A stretch of DNA of 64,000 bases from Nitrospirota bacterium (GCA_016190245.1 JACPQY010000008.1:1-64000), one strand, 5' to 3'; positions 37,701 through 47,022 are shown, counted from the stretch's first letter. Made by a program: numbers and translations. The notes: a model not told the origin generated them from the letters alone.

Positions 37701-39032
37701 ATGGGTGTCAGGATCCTGGTTGCCGACGATCACGAGGAGATGCGGCTCGTGCTCCGCCGGATACTCGAGAATGCCGGCTACGAAGTTCTCGAGGGCGCAA
37801 GCGCGGCCGAGGCCGCGGGGCTCCTCAGGGAGCAGCCTGTCTCCTTGATTGTGACCGACCTTCGGATGGAGAACGAGTCGAGCGGAATCCGCCTACTGGA
37901 GGTTTCGAAATCCAGAGATCCAAAGGTCCCCGTCATTCTGCTGACCGCGTTCGCCAGCGTGGAATCCACCGTGGAGGCCGTGCGAAAAGGGGCGTTCGAC
38001 TGCATAGGGAAGCCGTTCGAACCGAAGGAGTTTCTGGCGCTGGTCGAGCGGGCCCTCGCCCGGCGCGCCGAGGGATCGGCGCGGCCGCATCGCGAGAGTG
38101 AAGGCGCAGGCGAGGAGACCGTCGCAACCGAGATGGTGGGCCGGTCGAAGGCCATGCTGGACGTGTACAAGCTGATCGCGCATGCCGCGGCGAGCGATCT
38201 TCCCGTGCTGATCGAGGGCGAGACGGGGACGGGCAAGGAACTGGTTGGCCGCGCCATCCATCGCCACGGGGTGCGCGTGGGGAAGCCGTTTCTCGCCGTG
38301 AACTGCGCCGCCCTCCCCGAGCCGCTTCTCGAGTCCGAGCTCTTCGGACACGTCAGGGGGGCCTTCACGGGCGCCGAGGCCATGCGCCGCGGCCTCCTGG
38401 TGGAGTGCGGAGGCGGCACGCTCTTCCTCGATGAGGTCGGCGATCTCCCCCCCGCGGTGCAGCCGAAGCTGCTGCGCGCGTTGGAAGAGCGAGCGGTGCG
38501 TCCCCTCGGTTCCAGCTCTTCGATGGCGATCGACGTGAGGATTGTCTCCGCCACGAATCGCCCCCTGCCCGAGTTCGTCTCGCAACGGCAATTCCGGGAG
38601 GATCTGTTCTATCGCTTGAACGCGATCACCATCCGCCTACCTCCCCTGCGCGAGCGCCGGGAGGACATTCCCCTTCTAGCCGAGTTTTTTGTTCGCCGCT
38701 TTGCGCGGGAAGGAACGTCCCCGCCGGTCTTGGAGTCGGAAGCCGAGGCTTGGCTCCGGGCCTATGACTGGCCCGGAAACGTCCGGCAGTTGCAGCACGC
38801 GATCCAGTGGGCGCTCTCGAGGAGGCATGCCGACCGGCTGGGCCTCGAGGATTTCGCGGGTCTTCCCGGTCGGTTCCCGACGCAGACGTGGAAGCCCCTC
38901 GCGCAGCTTGAGGCGGAGTACATCCAGGAGGTGCTGGCGGCTGTGGGCGGCAATGTCACCAAGGCCGCCGAGATCCTCGGGATTGACCGCAAGACGTTGT
39001 ACCGCAAGACGGGGCGTGTGACCGCCCCGTAG
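37701..39032 (+). CDS. NtrC-family sigma-54-dependent response regulator
   Basis: 443 aa. The receiver has the phospho-acceptor Asp53 in VTDLRM. The AAA+ domain has GETGTGKELVG, ELFGHVRGAFTGA (about 215-227, complete sigma-54 loop) and GGTLFLDEVG. A Fis-type HTH closes it (GGNVTKAAEILGIDRKTLYR). Expected activity is ATP-driven activation of sigma-54 promoters after phosphorylation. The downstream histidine kinase is the probable partner. ATG 37701 lies 9 nt after TATGAT (37686-37691) with no Shine-Dalgarno. Confidence 0.95.
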   Translation: MGVRILVADDHEEMRLVLRRILENAGYEVLEGASAAEAAGLLREQPVSLIVTDLRMENESSGIRLLEVSKSRDPKVPVILLTAFASVESTVEAVRKGAFDCIGKPFEPKEFLALVERALARRAEGSARPHRESEGAGEETVATEMVGRSKAMLDVYKLIAHAAASDLPVLIEGETGTGKELVGRAIHRHGVRVGKPFLAVNCAALPEPLLESELFGHVRGAFTGAEAMRRGLLVECGGGTLFLDEVGDLPPAVQPKLLRALEERAVRPLGSSSSMAIDVRIVSATNRPLPEFVSQRQFREDLFYRLNAITIRLPPLRERREDIPLLAEFFVRRFAREGTSPPVLESEAEAWLRAYDWPGNVRQLQHAIQWALSRRHADRLGLEDFAGLPGRFPTQTWKPLAQLEAEYIQEVLAAVGGNVTKAAEILGIDRKTLYRKTGRVTAP

Positions 39033-39158
39033 TGGGGCGGCGCCACACCGCGTTCGTCCCGTTTCGCCCCTGCTCGCCCGCGGCCGTCCTCTAACCAGGC
39101 GAAACCGCGAGTCATTCTGCGCTGGTTTCTGGAACAACCCTTGCGAGGAGGTGCCTCG

Positions 39159-41465
39159 ATGAATGAACAAGACCGACCGCCGGAAGGTGGATCTGGGCCT
39201 CTGGATGTTCACGAATCCGTGAGAAGAGCTCTCAGGATTGATCTCGGCGTGAGCCTGGCTCTGCTCGGGGTTTTGGCGGCGGCGCTGACGCTGATGGAGG
39301 TCGGGAGGGCGGGGCATGCCGGAGATCTGGAACGCCTCGAGGCGCAACGCCATCGCGCCTCCAAGCTCCACGCCGATTTGCAGAACGTGTTTTTGGAGCC
39401 CGTGCACATCACGCCGGAGGGTATCGGCGGCGTGCGGGCGGAGCTGAGGGAAAGGCGCTCCGAGATTTACCATGAGTTGGCCGACGTCGAGAGTGTGAGC
39501 TTGGCGACGGAGCGACCGCTGGCGGGCGCGTTTCGCAACGCAGATGAGGCGTACTTCGGTTCGGCTTTCAAGCTTCTGGACGGGGTTCAGCGGCGCGCTC
39601 CGCAGGGGGATCTCTCCGCCCTGGCCGGTGAACTCGAGTCGGCGCGCGCGAACATGATGGACTCGCTCGCCCGGTGGCGAGCCAGTCTCAGCGCCAGAGA
39701 CGACCAACTCCGGCAGGCGCGGCACGTCTCGGACCGGATGGCCACTGTTGTACCGTTTCTGATCATCGGGGCGGTGGTGGCCACCCGGTTCGTTCTTCAC
39801 CGGGGATTTGTTCAGCCGCTCGTCGATCGGCTTGCCACGGAGGGCGAGGAGGCACGCGCTATCGCGAGGCGCAGCGAGCGTCTCCGTCAGATGATGTCCG
39901 CCATTGCGTACCACTCTCCCGCGGCCATTTGGGGCGCGGGACCCGATCTGTGCGTGAGCGTCTGGAGCCGCGGGGCGGCGCGACTCTTCGGTTTCGATGA
40001 GGAGGAAGTTCTGGGCAGGCCGGTGCTCGACCTCATCGCGTCCTCACAGGCGGGGGAGATCGAAGCGCGCCTGCGGGAGCTCGGTCAGCGGGGCGGTTCC
40101 CTCGAGATCGAGACTGTTTGCCGGGCCAAGGACCGTCGTCTTGTGCCGGTCCTTCTGGGTGTTTCACCCTTCCACTCGGCGGCCGGCGAGTTGGAAGGAT
40201 TCGCCTGCGTCGTCCAGGATGTGACCCCTCGCAAGACACTCGAGGCGGCGCACGACCTTTCGCTCGAACTTGCCAGCCACCTCGATCCAACGGCTGTCTC
40301 GAGGCGGCTGCTCGATTTCATCCTTCAAACAACACAGTGCGATCAGGCCGTCCTCTTGGAGTACGACGATCGTGCCTCCACCTTCTCGGTCATCGGGGCC
40401 GTTGGGTACGGACAGGAGAGGCTGCCCGAGTGGCCCACCTGCCCCGCGGCCGAGGATTTGGTCGGACGCCGGATCCTGACGGGCAAGATCGGCGTGCTGG
40501 AGGTGACCGCAGCCGATCTTGAGGTCTCCCCTGCTCTCAAGGTCCTGGTCGAAGCGCCTCCTCCTGCTGCCTCCGTGGTTCTTGTTCCTCTCGTGCAACC
40601 CGGCCCGAAGATCCTGGGTGGGTGCGTGGTCGTTTCCAAAACCCGGCGCGAATGGGATGCCCGCGACATTTCGGCGCTGGAATTGAGCTCGGCCTATGGC
40701 GCCATCGCCCTCCACAACGCGCGGCTCTACGAGGCGCAGTCTCAATCCCTCGATCGGATGCGGGAACTCGACGAACTGAAGACCACCTTCCTCGCCAGTG
40801 TTTCACACGAAATCAAGACCCCTCTCTCCGTCATCCGGGGATCCGCGAGCCACCTCCTTTCCTCCGGAGAAGGCCCCCTCAGCGACGCGCAGCGGCGCTT
40901 CCTCGGCATCATTCTCCGCAACTCGGAAATCCTCAGTGGGTTCATCTCGAATCTCCTCGATCTTTCGCGGATTGAAGCAGGCCGTTTCCAACTCCAACTC
41001 TCCGCGTGCTCGGCCCGCGAGGTCCTCGACGAAGTTCTGGAGGCTTTGGGCAGCCGCGCCCGCGAGAAGGGAATCCAACTCGTGAGGGCGGCCGACGTCC
41101 CGGACCGCGAGTCCAGCCGCATCCGGGCCGATCGAGACCGGCTCAGGCAGGTCTTGGTCAACCTCTGTTCGAACGCCATCCGTTTCACGCCCGAGGGGGG
41201 CCGCGTCGACGTGGACCTTCGGGCTGGTCGTGACGGGGTCGAGATCGGGTTTGCCGATACCGGGATCGGCATTCCGGAGGACGACCAGCCACGGATTTTC
41301 GAGAAGTTTTTCCAGGCCGGCAACGTGAGCGGATCCCTGCGGAAGGATGGGACGGGACTCGGCCTCGCCATCTCGAAGGCCATCGTGGAGGCTCACGGGG
41401 GCTCGATCGGGTTTGTGAGCGAGCCAGGCCGCGGGAGCCGGTTCTCCGTCTTCTTCAAGCGTTGA
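39159..41465 (+). CDS. sensor histidine kinase, PAS-GAF
   Basis: 768 aa, inner membrane. Two membrane segments (about 30-48 and 193-212) flank a periplasmic helical sensor. A PAS domain (about 245-350), a GAF domain (about 370-510), the HisKA box SHEIKTPLSVIRG with the phospho-acceptor His near residue 550, and an HATPase (NLCSNAIRFTPEGG, FADTGIGIPE, GTGLGLAISKAIVEAHGG) follow. AGGAGG lies 7 nt before ATG 39159. It probably phosphorylates the NtrC-type regulator upstream and/or the receiver-GGDEF protein 6 bp downstream. Confidence 0.94.
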   Translation: MNEQDRPPEGGSGPLDVHESVRRALRIDLGVSLALLGVLAAALTLMEVGRAGHAGDLERLEAQRHRASKLHADLQNVFLEPVHITPEGIGGVRAELRERRSEIYHELADVESVSLATERPLAGAFRNADEAYFGSAFKLLDGVQRRAPQGDLSALAGELESARANMMDSLARWRASLSARDDQLRQARHVSDRMATVVPFLIIGAVVATRFVLHRGFVQPLVDRLATEGEEARAIARRSERLRQMMSAIAYHSPAAIWGAGPDLCVSVWSRGAARLFGFDEEEVLGRPVLDLIASSQAGEIEARLRELGQRGGSLEIETVCRAKDRRLVPVLLGVSPFHSAAGELEGFACVVQDVTPRKTLEAAHDLSLELASHLDPTAVSRRLLDFILQTTQCDQAVLLEYDDRASTFSVIGAVGYGQERLPEWPTCPAAEDLVGRRILTGKIGVLEVTAADLEVSPALKVLVEAPPPAASVVLVPLVQPGPKILGGCVVVSKTRREWDARDISALELSSAYGAIALHNARLYEAQSQSLDRMRELDELKTTFLASVSHEIKTPLSVIRGSASHLLSSGEGPLSDAQRRFLGIILRNSEILSGFISNLLDLSRIEAGRFQLQLSACSAREVLDEVLEALGSRAREKGIQLVRAADVPDRESSRIRADRDRLRQVLVNLCSNAIRFTPEGGRVDVDLRAGRDGVEIGFADTGIGIPEDDQPRIFEKFFQAGNVSGSLRKDGTGLGLAISKAIVEAHGGSIGFVSEPGRGSRFSVFFKR

Positions 41466-41471
41466 CCTCCG

Positions 41472-42626
41472 ATGGATGCCGGCCCCGAGCTGCGCGCCCC
41501 TTCGCCGGATGGAGTCCGACTCGACGGCAGGCCCGCTTCGGCCCGACACGCTCCCACGATTCTTGTGGTGGAGGATGCCCCCGACTTCCAAGACCTGCTC
41601 CAGGCGGTCTTCCGTCAAGCGGGTTTCCGCACCCGTGCCGCAGGAACCTCTCGCGAGGCGCTGAGAGTCCTTGCCCGCGTGCCGGTCGATGTCATCCTAC
41701 TGGATATCGGCCTGCCGGGACGCAACGGGGTGGAGTTTCTCCGGGTGCTGCGGCGTGACCTGAAAAACGTGCAGGTCCCCGTCGTGGTGCTCAGCGGATG
41801 CGACGAAGCGGGAACGAAACGCCGCGCGTTGGAGGAGGGGGCGGATGACTACCTCGTGAAGCCCTTCGATCTCGGAGAACTTGTCACGCGGATCCGTCGC
41901 AGAATGGAGCGCAACAGGGCGTTGGCGGGCCTCAACCCCCTCACGGAGCTTCCCGGCAGCCCCGCCATCTACGCAGAGATCCAACGTCGCATCGACGCGG
42001 CCGAATCTTTTGCCCTCGGCTACGCGGACCTGAGGAACTTCAAGGCCGTGAACGACCATTTCGGGCCCTATTGCGGAGACGAAGTCATTCGGCATACCGC
42101 CAGGATCCTCCAGTGCTGCCTCGAAGACTGGGAGGGTCTCGGGCCCTTCCTCGGTCACATCGGCGGAGACGATTTCATGTTTGTGGGTCGGCCCGAGAAC
42201 GCCCCGCGAATGGCGGATTCGATGATTTCCACCTTCGACCTTTGGGTCTCCGACCACGTCCGCCGGTTGGATGGAGCCGTCGCGTCCCTCCTGGATACTC
42301 GTTCGGGCAGGCTTCTTTCGCGCCCCTACTTGACTCTTCACATCGGTATAGCCGCACATCCGGGGCCGTCTCCTTCGACGGTACAGGAGGTGGTGGAATC
42401 GGCCGCCCGCGCCAAGGAGCGGGCCAAGGCCGACCCCGGAAGTGCCTGGTGCCTCTCGCGCGTCGGGTTGGACGGGGTCGGAACGGGCTCGGTCTCTCAT
42501 CGCCCCCTCCAGCGGAACGGCACACGTGGGGTGCGACACCGTGTTCTGTCGGCAAGGGGAACGAAAGCGCCGGCGTCCCCCGCCAGGCCGTCGATTTCCG
42601 GCGCCGAAAGGAACAACGAGCCATGA
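41472..42626 (+). CDS. receiver-GGDEF response regulator
   Basis: 384 aa. A receiver domain (about 28-145, phospho-Asp78 in VILLDIGLPG, Lys in LVKPFD) is joined to a GGDEF domain beginning LNPLTELPGSPAIYAEI. The active-site loop reads HIGGDDF at about 228-234, with Asp in place of the usual Glu, a known GGDEF subgroup; cyclase activity is likely but not certain. The tail after about 335 is low-complexity. It lies 6 bp behind the kinase gene and overlaps the small secreted gene by ATGA. Confidence 0.88.
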   Translation: MDAGPELRAPSPDGVRLDGRPASARHAPTILVVEDAPDFQDLLQAVFRQAGFRTRAAGTSREALRVLARVPVDVILLDIGLPGRNGVEFLRVLRRDLKNVQVPVVVLSGCDEAGTKRRALEEGADDYLVKPFDLGELVTRIRRRMERNRALAGLNPLTELPGSPAIYAEIQRRIDAAESFALGYADLRNFKAVNDHFGPYCGDEVIRHTARILQCCLEDWEGLGPFLGHIGGDDFMFVGRPENAPRMADSMISTFDLWVSDHVRRLDGAVASLLDTRSGRLLSRPYLTLHIGIAAHPGPSPSTVQEVVESAARAKERAKADPGSAWCLSRVGLDGVGTGSVSHRPLQRNGTRGVRHRVLSARGTKAPASPARPSISGAERNNEP

Positions 42627-42847
42627 ATCTGTTGATGAAGCGGGCGGCGATGGGCGGTGCCCTCGCCGTTTTTCTGGCCGTGACTCTCCCGGCCTCCGGG
42701 GCCGAAGCGAAAGCGCGCAAGGCCACGAAGGTCCAGTGCTGCCTGAAGAAGGAGGGTTGTCTTGCCGATGCGGATTGGCAGATGTTGACCGAGAAGGATT
42801 GCAAGGCCAAGGGGGGAACACTCAAGGAGCCTGCAAAGAAACCCTGA
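42623..42847 (+). CDS. small secreted Cys-rich protein
   Basis: 74 aa with a Sec signal (KRAAMGGALAVFLAVTLPAS, cleavage probably after GAEA) and a mature part of about 45 residues with four cysteines (QCCLKKEGCLADADWQM, then KDCKAKGGT). No family recognised; the four Cys could form two disulphides or bind a metal. Its start overlaps the stop of the receiver-GGDEF gene, so it belongs to the signalling operon. Confidence 0.65.
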   Translation: MNLLMKRAAMGGALAVFLAVTLPASGAEAKARKATKVQCCLKKEGCLADADWQMLTEKDCKAKGGTLKEPAKKP

Positions 42848-42943
42848 GGACGGGCGAGGGATGACGCTGCGCGGGGTGCCCCTCCCGCCCCGCGCCCAAC
42901 GCATGCGTTTGCTTCGCCGTCTCCTCTCCGTATCGAGCGGGCG

Positions 42944-42979
42944 GGGTGCGGAACGGCTTGTCACCGTTTCCCGCACCCC
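42944..42979 (+). terminator. strong hairpin, possible terminator
   Basis: GGGTGCGGAACGG pairs with CCGTTTCCCGCACCC across a 7-nt loop, with two small bulges. No U-tract follows, so intrinsic termination is uncertain. It ends the signalling run. Confidence 0.4.
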
Positions 42980-43048
42980 CCCGCGCATCATCTGTCCATG
43001 AGGCCGGCGGGCTGACCGAAGCCTCGTTGTGGCCTATACTCTCCGGCA

Positions 43049-43267
43049 GTGTTGACCGCTGCGACCCTCCTGTTTGCGAAGTTCGGGCACGCGATCGGAT
43101 TCATCCTCTACCGCATCGCGGTGTGGGTGGGCAGCGTGTCGCTGTTTCGCAAAGGCCGCGCGACAGGTCGAAAATCCTACTACGTCCTGGCCGTGCTGAC
43201 GTACGTGATGTCTTGGGTGGTTGTCCTGGTCGTTGCCGGCCTGTTCTGGAAGCGGTTCTCCGGATAG
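43049..43267 (+). CDS. small two-helix membrane protein
   Basis: 72 aa, GTG start. Two hydrophobic stretches (ATLLFAKFGHAIGFILYRI and VLAVLTYVMSWVVVLVVAGL) flank a basic loop (LFRKGRATGRKSYY). No known family. CTGACC, a 17-bp spacer and TATACT (43035-43040) end 8 nt before the GTG, with no Shine-Dalgarno. It converges with the FAD oxidase. Confidence 0.5.
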   Translation: MLTAATLLFAKFGHAIGFILYRIAVWVGSVSLFRKGRATGRKSYYVLAVLTYVMSWVVVLVVAGLFWKRFSG

Positions 43268-43289
43268 CCGCGGGCGCCGGCTCGCGGAA

Positions 43290-44675
43290 TCAGAGGCCCA
43301 GCTTGCCGGGGTTGAGTATCCCCTTTGGATCGAGGGCGCGTTTGAGGGCGCGCTGGACGTCGAGGCCCGTGCCGAGCGACCGCCGCATCCACGGTGCGCG
43401 CAGCGTGCCGATGCCGTGGTGATGGCTGATGGCGGCGCCGTGGTCAAGGCAGACTTTCATCACGTGGTTCCAGATCGCGCGGTACTTCGCGGCCACCTGC
43501 GCGACCGTGTCCGCCTGGAGCACGAACGTGAAGTAGAGCCCGGCGCCTTCGGGATACGCATGCGAGAGGTGGACGGTGCACAGGCTGTCGCGGATCTCTT
43601 CCTTGACGGTTTTCACCATTGAGGGGACGTCTTTCCACAGGGCGCTCACCTCGATCGTCTCGGCCGCGATCGGATCGGGCCGCTCGCGCAGCTTGCGGTA
43701 GTCGCTCACCTGCGCAAACCGGTGCTTCTCCCATTCCTCCGCGGGCGCGCGTCCTGCGGGCTGGGCCGATCCGCCCACGCGCTCGGCGACGGCGACGTGC
43801 TCCTCCTCGCACTCCCAGACGGTCACGAGCAGGCACCCGCCCCCTTCCCACTTGAGCTTCGAGCCGTACCAGGCGCTCTCGGCCTCGTCGTAGAGGCGGA
43901 TCACGCTAGGCACGCAGCCGGCCTGGAGGACGCGGCGGATCCACTCGGCGCCTGCATCGAAGCTCTCGAACGAATACGCGCGATAGACCGGCTGGGGACA
44001 CCTCGGCCAGACCCTGAGATGCGCCTCGGTGATGACGCCGAGCGTTCCTTCGCTGCCGACAAAGAGTTGGACGAGGTTCGATCCCGTAGCCGCCCGTGGC
44101 GCCGGCACGGTCTGCACGACACGGCCGTCGGCCAGCACGACGCGCAGGGCCACCACCATGTCCTCGATCTTCCCGTATCGCGTGGAGGCTTGCCCCGCGG
44201 AGCGCGTCGCGAGCCATCCGCCGACGGTCGAGAGCTCGAAGGAGGCGGGAAAGTGGCCGAGGGTGAATCCTTCGCTGTTCAGGAATCGTTCGAGCTCCGG
44301 TCCGTACACCCCTGCCTGGGCGCGGACGACGCCGGAGACGCGATCCAGTTCCACGATTTTGTTGAGCCGCCCCAGCGAGAGGACGACCGCTTCCTTCCCG
44401 GGCACGGCGCCGCCGCAGACGCCTGAGCCGCCGCCATAGGGCACGAGGGGAACTCCGCGTTTGGCCGCCCACCTCAGAACCTTCACAACGCCCGCTTCGG
44501 ATTCAGGGAGAACGACGAGCGGGGGGGGGGGCGGCCGTTTCCCTCGTTTGGCGTCGATCACCAGAGAGGGGGAGAGGTCCTCCCCGAATGCGGCATTCAA
44601 CTCGGGGTCGGATGAGACGGAACCCATCCCCAACAGCCTTCGCAGTTCCCTGGCGTGTTGTTCCGCGCGTCGCAC
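43290..44675 (-). CDS. FAD-linked oxidase, alkyl-DHAP-synthase / GlcD-like
   Basis: 461 aa with the FAD-binding_4 domain: VLRWAAKRGVPLVPYGGGSG, SEGFTLGHFPASFELSTVGG, WLATRSAGQASTRYGKIEDM and FVGSEGTLGVITEAHLRVWP. The C-terminus ends PKGILNPGKLGL, the oxidase signature, with HHHGIG before it. It resembles alkyldihydroxyacetonephosphate synthase (ether lipid) and D-lactate/glycolate dehydrogenases; the former is favoured by the HHHGIG-type end. GTG 44675 chosen; ATG further down is possible. It contains an 11-C tract (44521-44531) coding for proline. It is divergent from hisA. Confidence 0.82.
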   Translation of the reverse strand: MRRAEQHARELRRLLGMGSVSSDPELNAAFGEDLSPSLVIDAKRGKRPPPPPLVVLPESEAGVVKVLRWAAKRGVPLVPYGGGSGVCGGAVPGKEAVVLSLGRLNKIVELDRVSGVVRAQAGVYGPELERFLNSEGFTLGHFPASFELSTVGGWLATRSAGQASTRYGKIEDMVVALRVVLADGRVVQTVPAPRAATGSNLVQLFVGSEGTLGVITEAHLRVWPRCPQPVYRAYSFESFDAGAEWIRRVLQAGCVPSVIRLYDEAESAWYGSKLKWEGGGCLLVTVWECEEEHVAVAERVGGSAQPAGRAPAEEWEKHRFAQVSDYRKLRERPDPIAAETIEVSALWKDVPSMVKTVKEEIRDSLCTVHLSHAYPEGAGLYFTFVLQADTVAQVAAKYRAIWNHVMKVCLDHGAAISHHHGIGTLRAPWMRRSLGTGLDVQRALKRALDPKGILNPGKLGL

Positions 44676-44705
44676 GCCCGTGTGGTAACAGACCGGACTG
44701 AAAGT

Positions 44706-44720
44706 TACAATACGGCCGTG
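44706..44720 (+). promoter_or_regulatory. hisA -10 element
   Basis: TACAAT (44706-44711) ends 6 nt before the GTG at 44718 and 9 nt before the ATG at 44721. No Shine-Dalgarno; leaderless initiation is likely. Confidence 0.4.
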
Positions 44721-45461
44721 ATGGACGTGATCCCTGCCGTGGATCTCCTGGGCGGGCGCTGCGTGCGCCTGACGCAAGGAGACTATCGACGGCGCAAGGT
44801 ATACGCCCGCGACCCCGTCCGCGTGGCCGAGGCATTTGCAGAGCAGGGCGCCCGGTGGCTTCACGTGGTGGATCTCGACGGAGCGAAGACGGGCCGGATG
44901 CGAAACCTGCCTCTCATTCTGAGATTGATCTGCAACGTGCCGCTTCGCGTGGAGGTGGGGGGGGGGATTCGCGACGAGTCCACGGCGCGTCGTCTGCTCG
45001 ATGCGGGTGCGCGGCGCGTCATCATGGGGACCGCGGCGCTCGGCGGGGAGGACGGCTTGCCGAGCTGGGCGGGCCGCCTGCGCCGGCGTGTCTGGCTCTC
45101 GGTGGATACCCGCGCCGGGCAGGTGATGGTGCGCGGATGGACGGCCGGTTCGGGACAATCGGTGAAAGACGTGCTCCGGCGCGCCCGCGAGTGGCCTCTC
45201 GGCGGGATCGTTCTCACCTCGATCGCGCGCGACGGGGCCTTGCGCGGACCCGACCTCCGCCTGGCGCGTTCGGCGCTCCGCGCCTACGGTGGGCCGGCCA
45301 TCCTCTCGGGCGGGATCTCCTCGCTCGCCAACATCCGCGCGGTGGCCCGCCTCCGATCTCGGCACGTGGTGGGACTCATCGTGGGCAAAGCACTCTACGA
45401 GAGAAGGTTCTCACTTCGCGAAGCTCTGGGCGCGGCTGAAGACTGCACCGCTGATGGCTGA
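44721..45461 (+). CDS. hisA: phosphoribosylformimino-AICAR-phosphate isomerase
   Basis: HisA isomerises ProFAR to PRFAR in histidine synthesis. The 246-aa TIM barrel has [19 protein letters not shown] (catalytic Asp), [20 protein letters not shown] and a second half [18 protein letters not shown] with [15 protein letters not shown]. Length is normal. A 10-G tract (44957-44966) codes for the conserved GGG. The start may be the GTG three bases upstream. It overlaps hisF and leads a hisA-hisF-hisI-nuoA operon. Confidence 0.95.
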   Translation: MDVIPAVDLLGGRCVRLTQGDYRRRKVYARDPVRVAEAFAEQGARWLHVVDLDGAKTGRMRNLPLILRLICNVPLRVEVGGGIRDESTARRLLDAGARRVIMGTAALGGEDGLPSWAGRLRRRVWLSVDTRAGQVMVRGWTAGSGQSVKDVLRRAREWPLGGIVLTSIARDGALRGPDLRLARSALRAYGGPAILSGGISSLANIRAVARLRSRHVVGLIVGKALYERRFSLREALGAAEDCTADG

Positions 45462-46248
45462 TCGCTTCTCCAACGGTGTCGCTCTCCGCATCATCCCGTG
45501 TCTGGATGTGCGGGACGGCCGCGTGGTCAAGGGCGTGCGGTTCGTGCGCCTTCGCGACGCGGGCGACCCCGTGGCCGTCGCCGAGGCCTACGAGAAGCAG
45601 CGGGCCGACGAGATCGTGTACCTTGACATCACCGCGTCCCACGAGCGCCGAAAGATTCTGATCGACCTCGTGCGCCGGACGGCGGAACGCGTCTTCACGC
45701 CGTTCACGGTGGGGGGGGGGACGCGGGAGGTGGGGGATATCCGGGCCTTGCTCATGGCGGGGGCCGACAAGGTGTCCATCAACACGGCCGCGGTCGAGAG
45801 TCCCGAGCTGATCCGGCAGGCATCCGACCGCTTTGGAGCGCAGTGCATCGTGGTGGCGATTGATGCCAAGTCGGCAGGCGGCAGTCGGCGGTCGGCAGTC
45901 GGATGGGAAGTTTTCACGCACGGGGGGAGGAAAGCCACGGGACTGGATGTGGTGGCTTGGGCCAGAAAGGCGGAGAAGCTCGGAGCCGGGGAGATTCTCT
46001 TGACCAGCATGGACCGCGACGGAACGAAGGACGGCTACGACTTGGCCCTCACGCGCGCCGTGAGTCGCGCCGTGGGGATTCCTGTCATCGCCTCGGGTGG
46101 GGCCGGCGGCGCGCGACATTTCTACGATGCCTTCACGCGGGGCGGGGCGGATGCCTGCCTTGCCGCCTCGATCTTTCACTACCGCGAGACAACGGTCCCG
46201 GCCGTGAAGGCCTACCTTCGGAGGCGGGGCGTGAGGGTTAGGCCATGA
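45454..46248 (+). CDS. hisF: imidazole glycerol phosphate synthase, cyclase subunit
   Basis: HisF forms imidazole glycerol phosphate and AICAR, with ammonia supplied by HisH (not encoded here). The 264-aa protein has [62 protein letters not shown] and [13 protein letters not shown]. Between VVAIDAK and WEVF it carries [11 protein letters not shown], encoded by a CAGTCGG-type repeat unit and longer than usual. A 10-G run (45711-45720) encodes the conserved VGGG. It overlaps both neighbours. Confidence 0.96.
   Translation: MADRFSNGVALRIIPCLDVRDGRVVKGVRFVRLRDAGDPVAVAEAYEKQRADEIVYLDITASHERRKILIDLVRRTAERVFTPFTVGGGTREVGDIRALLMAGADKVSINTAAVESPELIRQASDRFGAQCIVVAIDAKSAGGSRRSAVGWEVFTHGGRKATGLDVVAWARKAEKLGAGEILLTSMDRDGTKDGYDLALTRAVSRAVGIPVIASGGAGGARHFYDAFTRGGADACLAASIFHYRETTVPAVKAYLRRRGVRVRP
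45871..45903 (+). repeat. CAGTCGG-type repeat unit inside hisF
   Basis: TCGGCAGGCGGCAGTCGGCG followed by GTCGGCAGTCGGA encodes residues 140-150 ([11 protein letters not shown]). It resembles the arm of the element at 34873-34980. Confidence 0.55.
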
Positions 46249-46595
46249 CGCCCTCTCGTGCGGCCGCCGCGAAAATCTTCCGAGCCGGACGGAGGCTCGT
46301 CCCGGCGGTTCTTCAGGACTCCCGCACCGGGAGAGTCCTGATGCTTGCCTACATGAACCGGCAGGCCTTCGTCCGGACGCTCGAAACGGGTCTCGCACAC
46401 TTCTACTCGCGCAGCCGCCGCCGGTTGTGGCTGAAGGGAGAGACCTCCGGGCACACCCAGGCCGTGCGCGAGATCTACTACGACTGCGACGAGGACGCGC
46501 TGTTGCTCAAGGTGCAACCGGCGGGCCCGGCCTGCCACACCGGGGAGGTGAGTTGCTTCTTCCGGCGAATCCGCTATAAAAAAGGGCGGTCATGA
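46245..46595 (+). CDS. hisI: phosphoribosyl-AMP cyclohydrolase
   Basis: 116 aa, the cyclohydrolase half only; the fused HisE pyrophosphohydrolase is absent. Metal and catalytic motifs: [46 protein letters not shown] and [13 protein letters not shown], with the zinc-binding Cys and Asp residues. It catalyses PR-AMP ring opening, the step two before HisA. The ATG overlaps hisF by ATGA, and its stop overlaps nuoA, so the four genes are coupled. Confidence 0.95.
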   Translation: MTPSRAAAAKIFRAGRRLVPAVLQDSRTGRVLMLAYMNRQAFVRTLETGLAHFYSRSRRRLWLKGETSGHTQAVREIYYDCDEDALLLKVQPAGPACHTGEVSCFFRRIRYKKGRS

Positions 46596-46942
46596 CCTCG
46601 GATCTTGCCGGACTCCTCTTCCTGGCGGTTTTCGCGCTCCTCATCCCAGGCGCAGCTCTGGCGATCCCGGCCCTCATCGCGCCAAAGGGCACGGTGGACC
46701 TGACGCCCTACGAGTCCGGGATGAAACCCGTGGGCTCGGCGCGCCTCCGGTTCTCGGTGAAGTTCTACCTCGTCTCGTTGCTCTTCATCATCTTCGATGT
46801 GGAGGTGATCTACCTTTACCCGTGGGCCATTCGGCTTCGCGATCTCGGCTGGCCGGGGTTCTTCGAGGTAGTGATGTTTGTGGTGATACTGGGCGTCGGC
46901 TACCTCTTTATCCTGAAGAAACGCGCTCTGGACTGGGACTGA
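46592..46942 (+). CDS. nuoA: NADH-quinone oxidoreductase subunit A
   Basis: NuoA is a small three-helix subunit of complex I. The 116-aa protein shows [20 protein letters not shown] and [20 protein letters not shown], diagnostic for the family, and a third helix ([20 protein letters not shown]). Other nuo genes are not present; nuoB does not follow. It is translationally coupled to hisI (ATGA overlap), an odd association suggesting the nuo operon was split. Confidence 0.93.
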   Translation: MTSDLAGLLFLAVFALLIPGAALAIPALIAPKGTVDLTPYESGMKPVGSARLRFSVKFYLVSLLFIIFDVEVIYLYPWAIRLRDLGWPGFFEVVMFVVILGVGYLFILKKRALDWD

Positions 46943-46958
46943 TCGGCCCGCGGCCCGA

Positions 46959-47022
46959 TGGGGTCAGGTCTTGCATTCACGCATTCCCTCGGTTTCGTGA
47001 GCAAATGCAAGACCTGACCCCA
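46959..47022. repeat. 19-bp perfect inverted repeat, REP/RAYT type
   Basis: TGGGGTCAGGTCTTGCATT (46959-46977) and its exact reverse complement (47004-47022) enclose a 26-nt loop. This GGGTCAGGTCTTGCATT hairpin is a class known from many genomes in association with REP-associated tyrosine transposases; none is present here. It lies tail-to-tail between nuoA and lptD and could also terminate both transcripts. Confidence 0.85.

Noticed and set aside
44676-45365. Upstream extension of the FAD oxidase frame on the minus strand
   Set aside because: It lies over hisA and is not FAD-oxidase-like.
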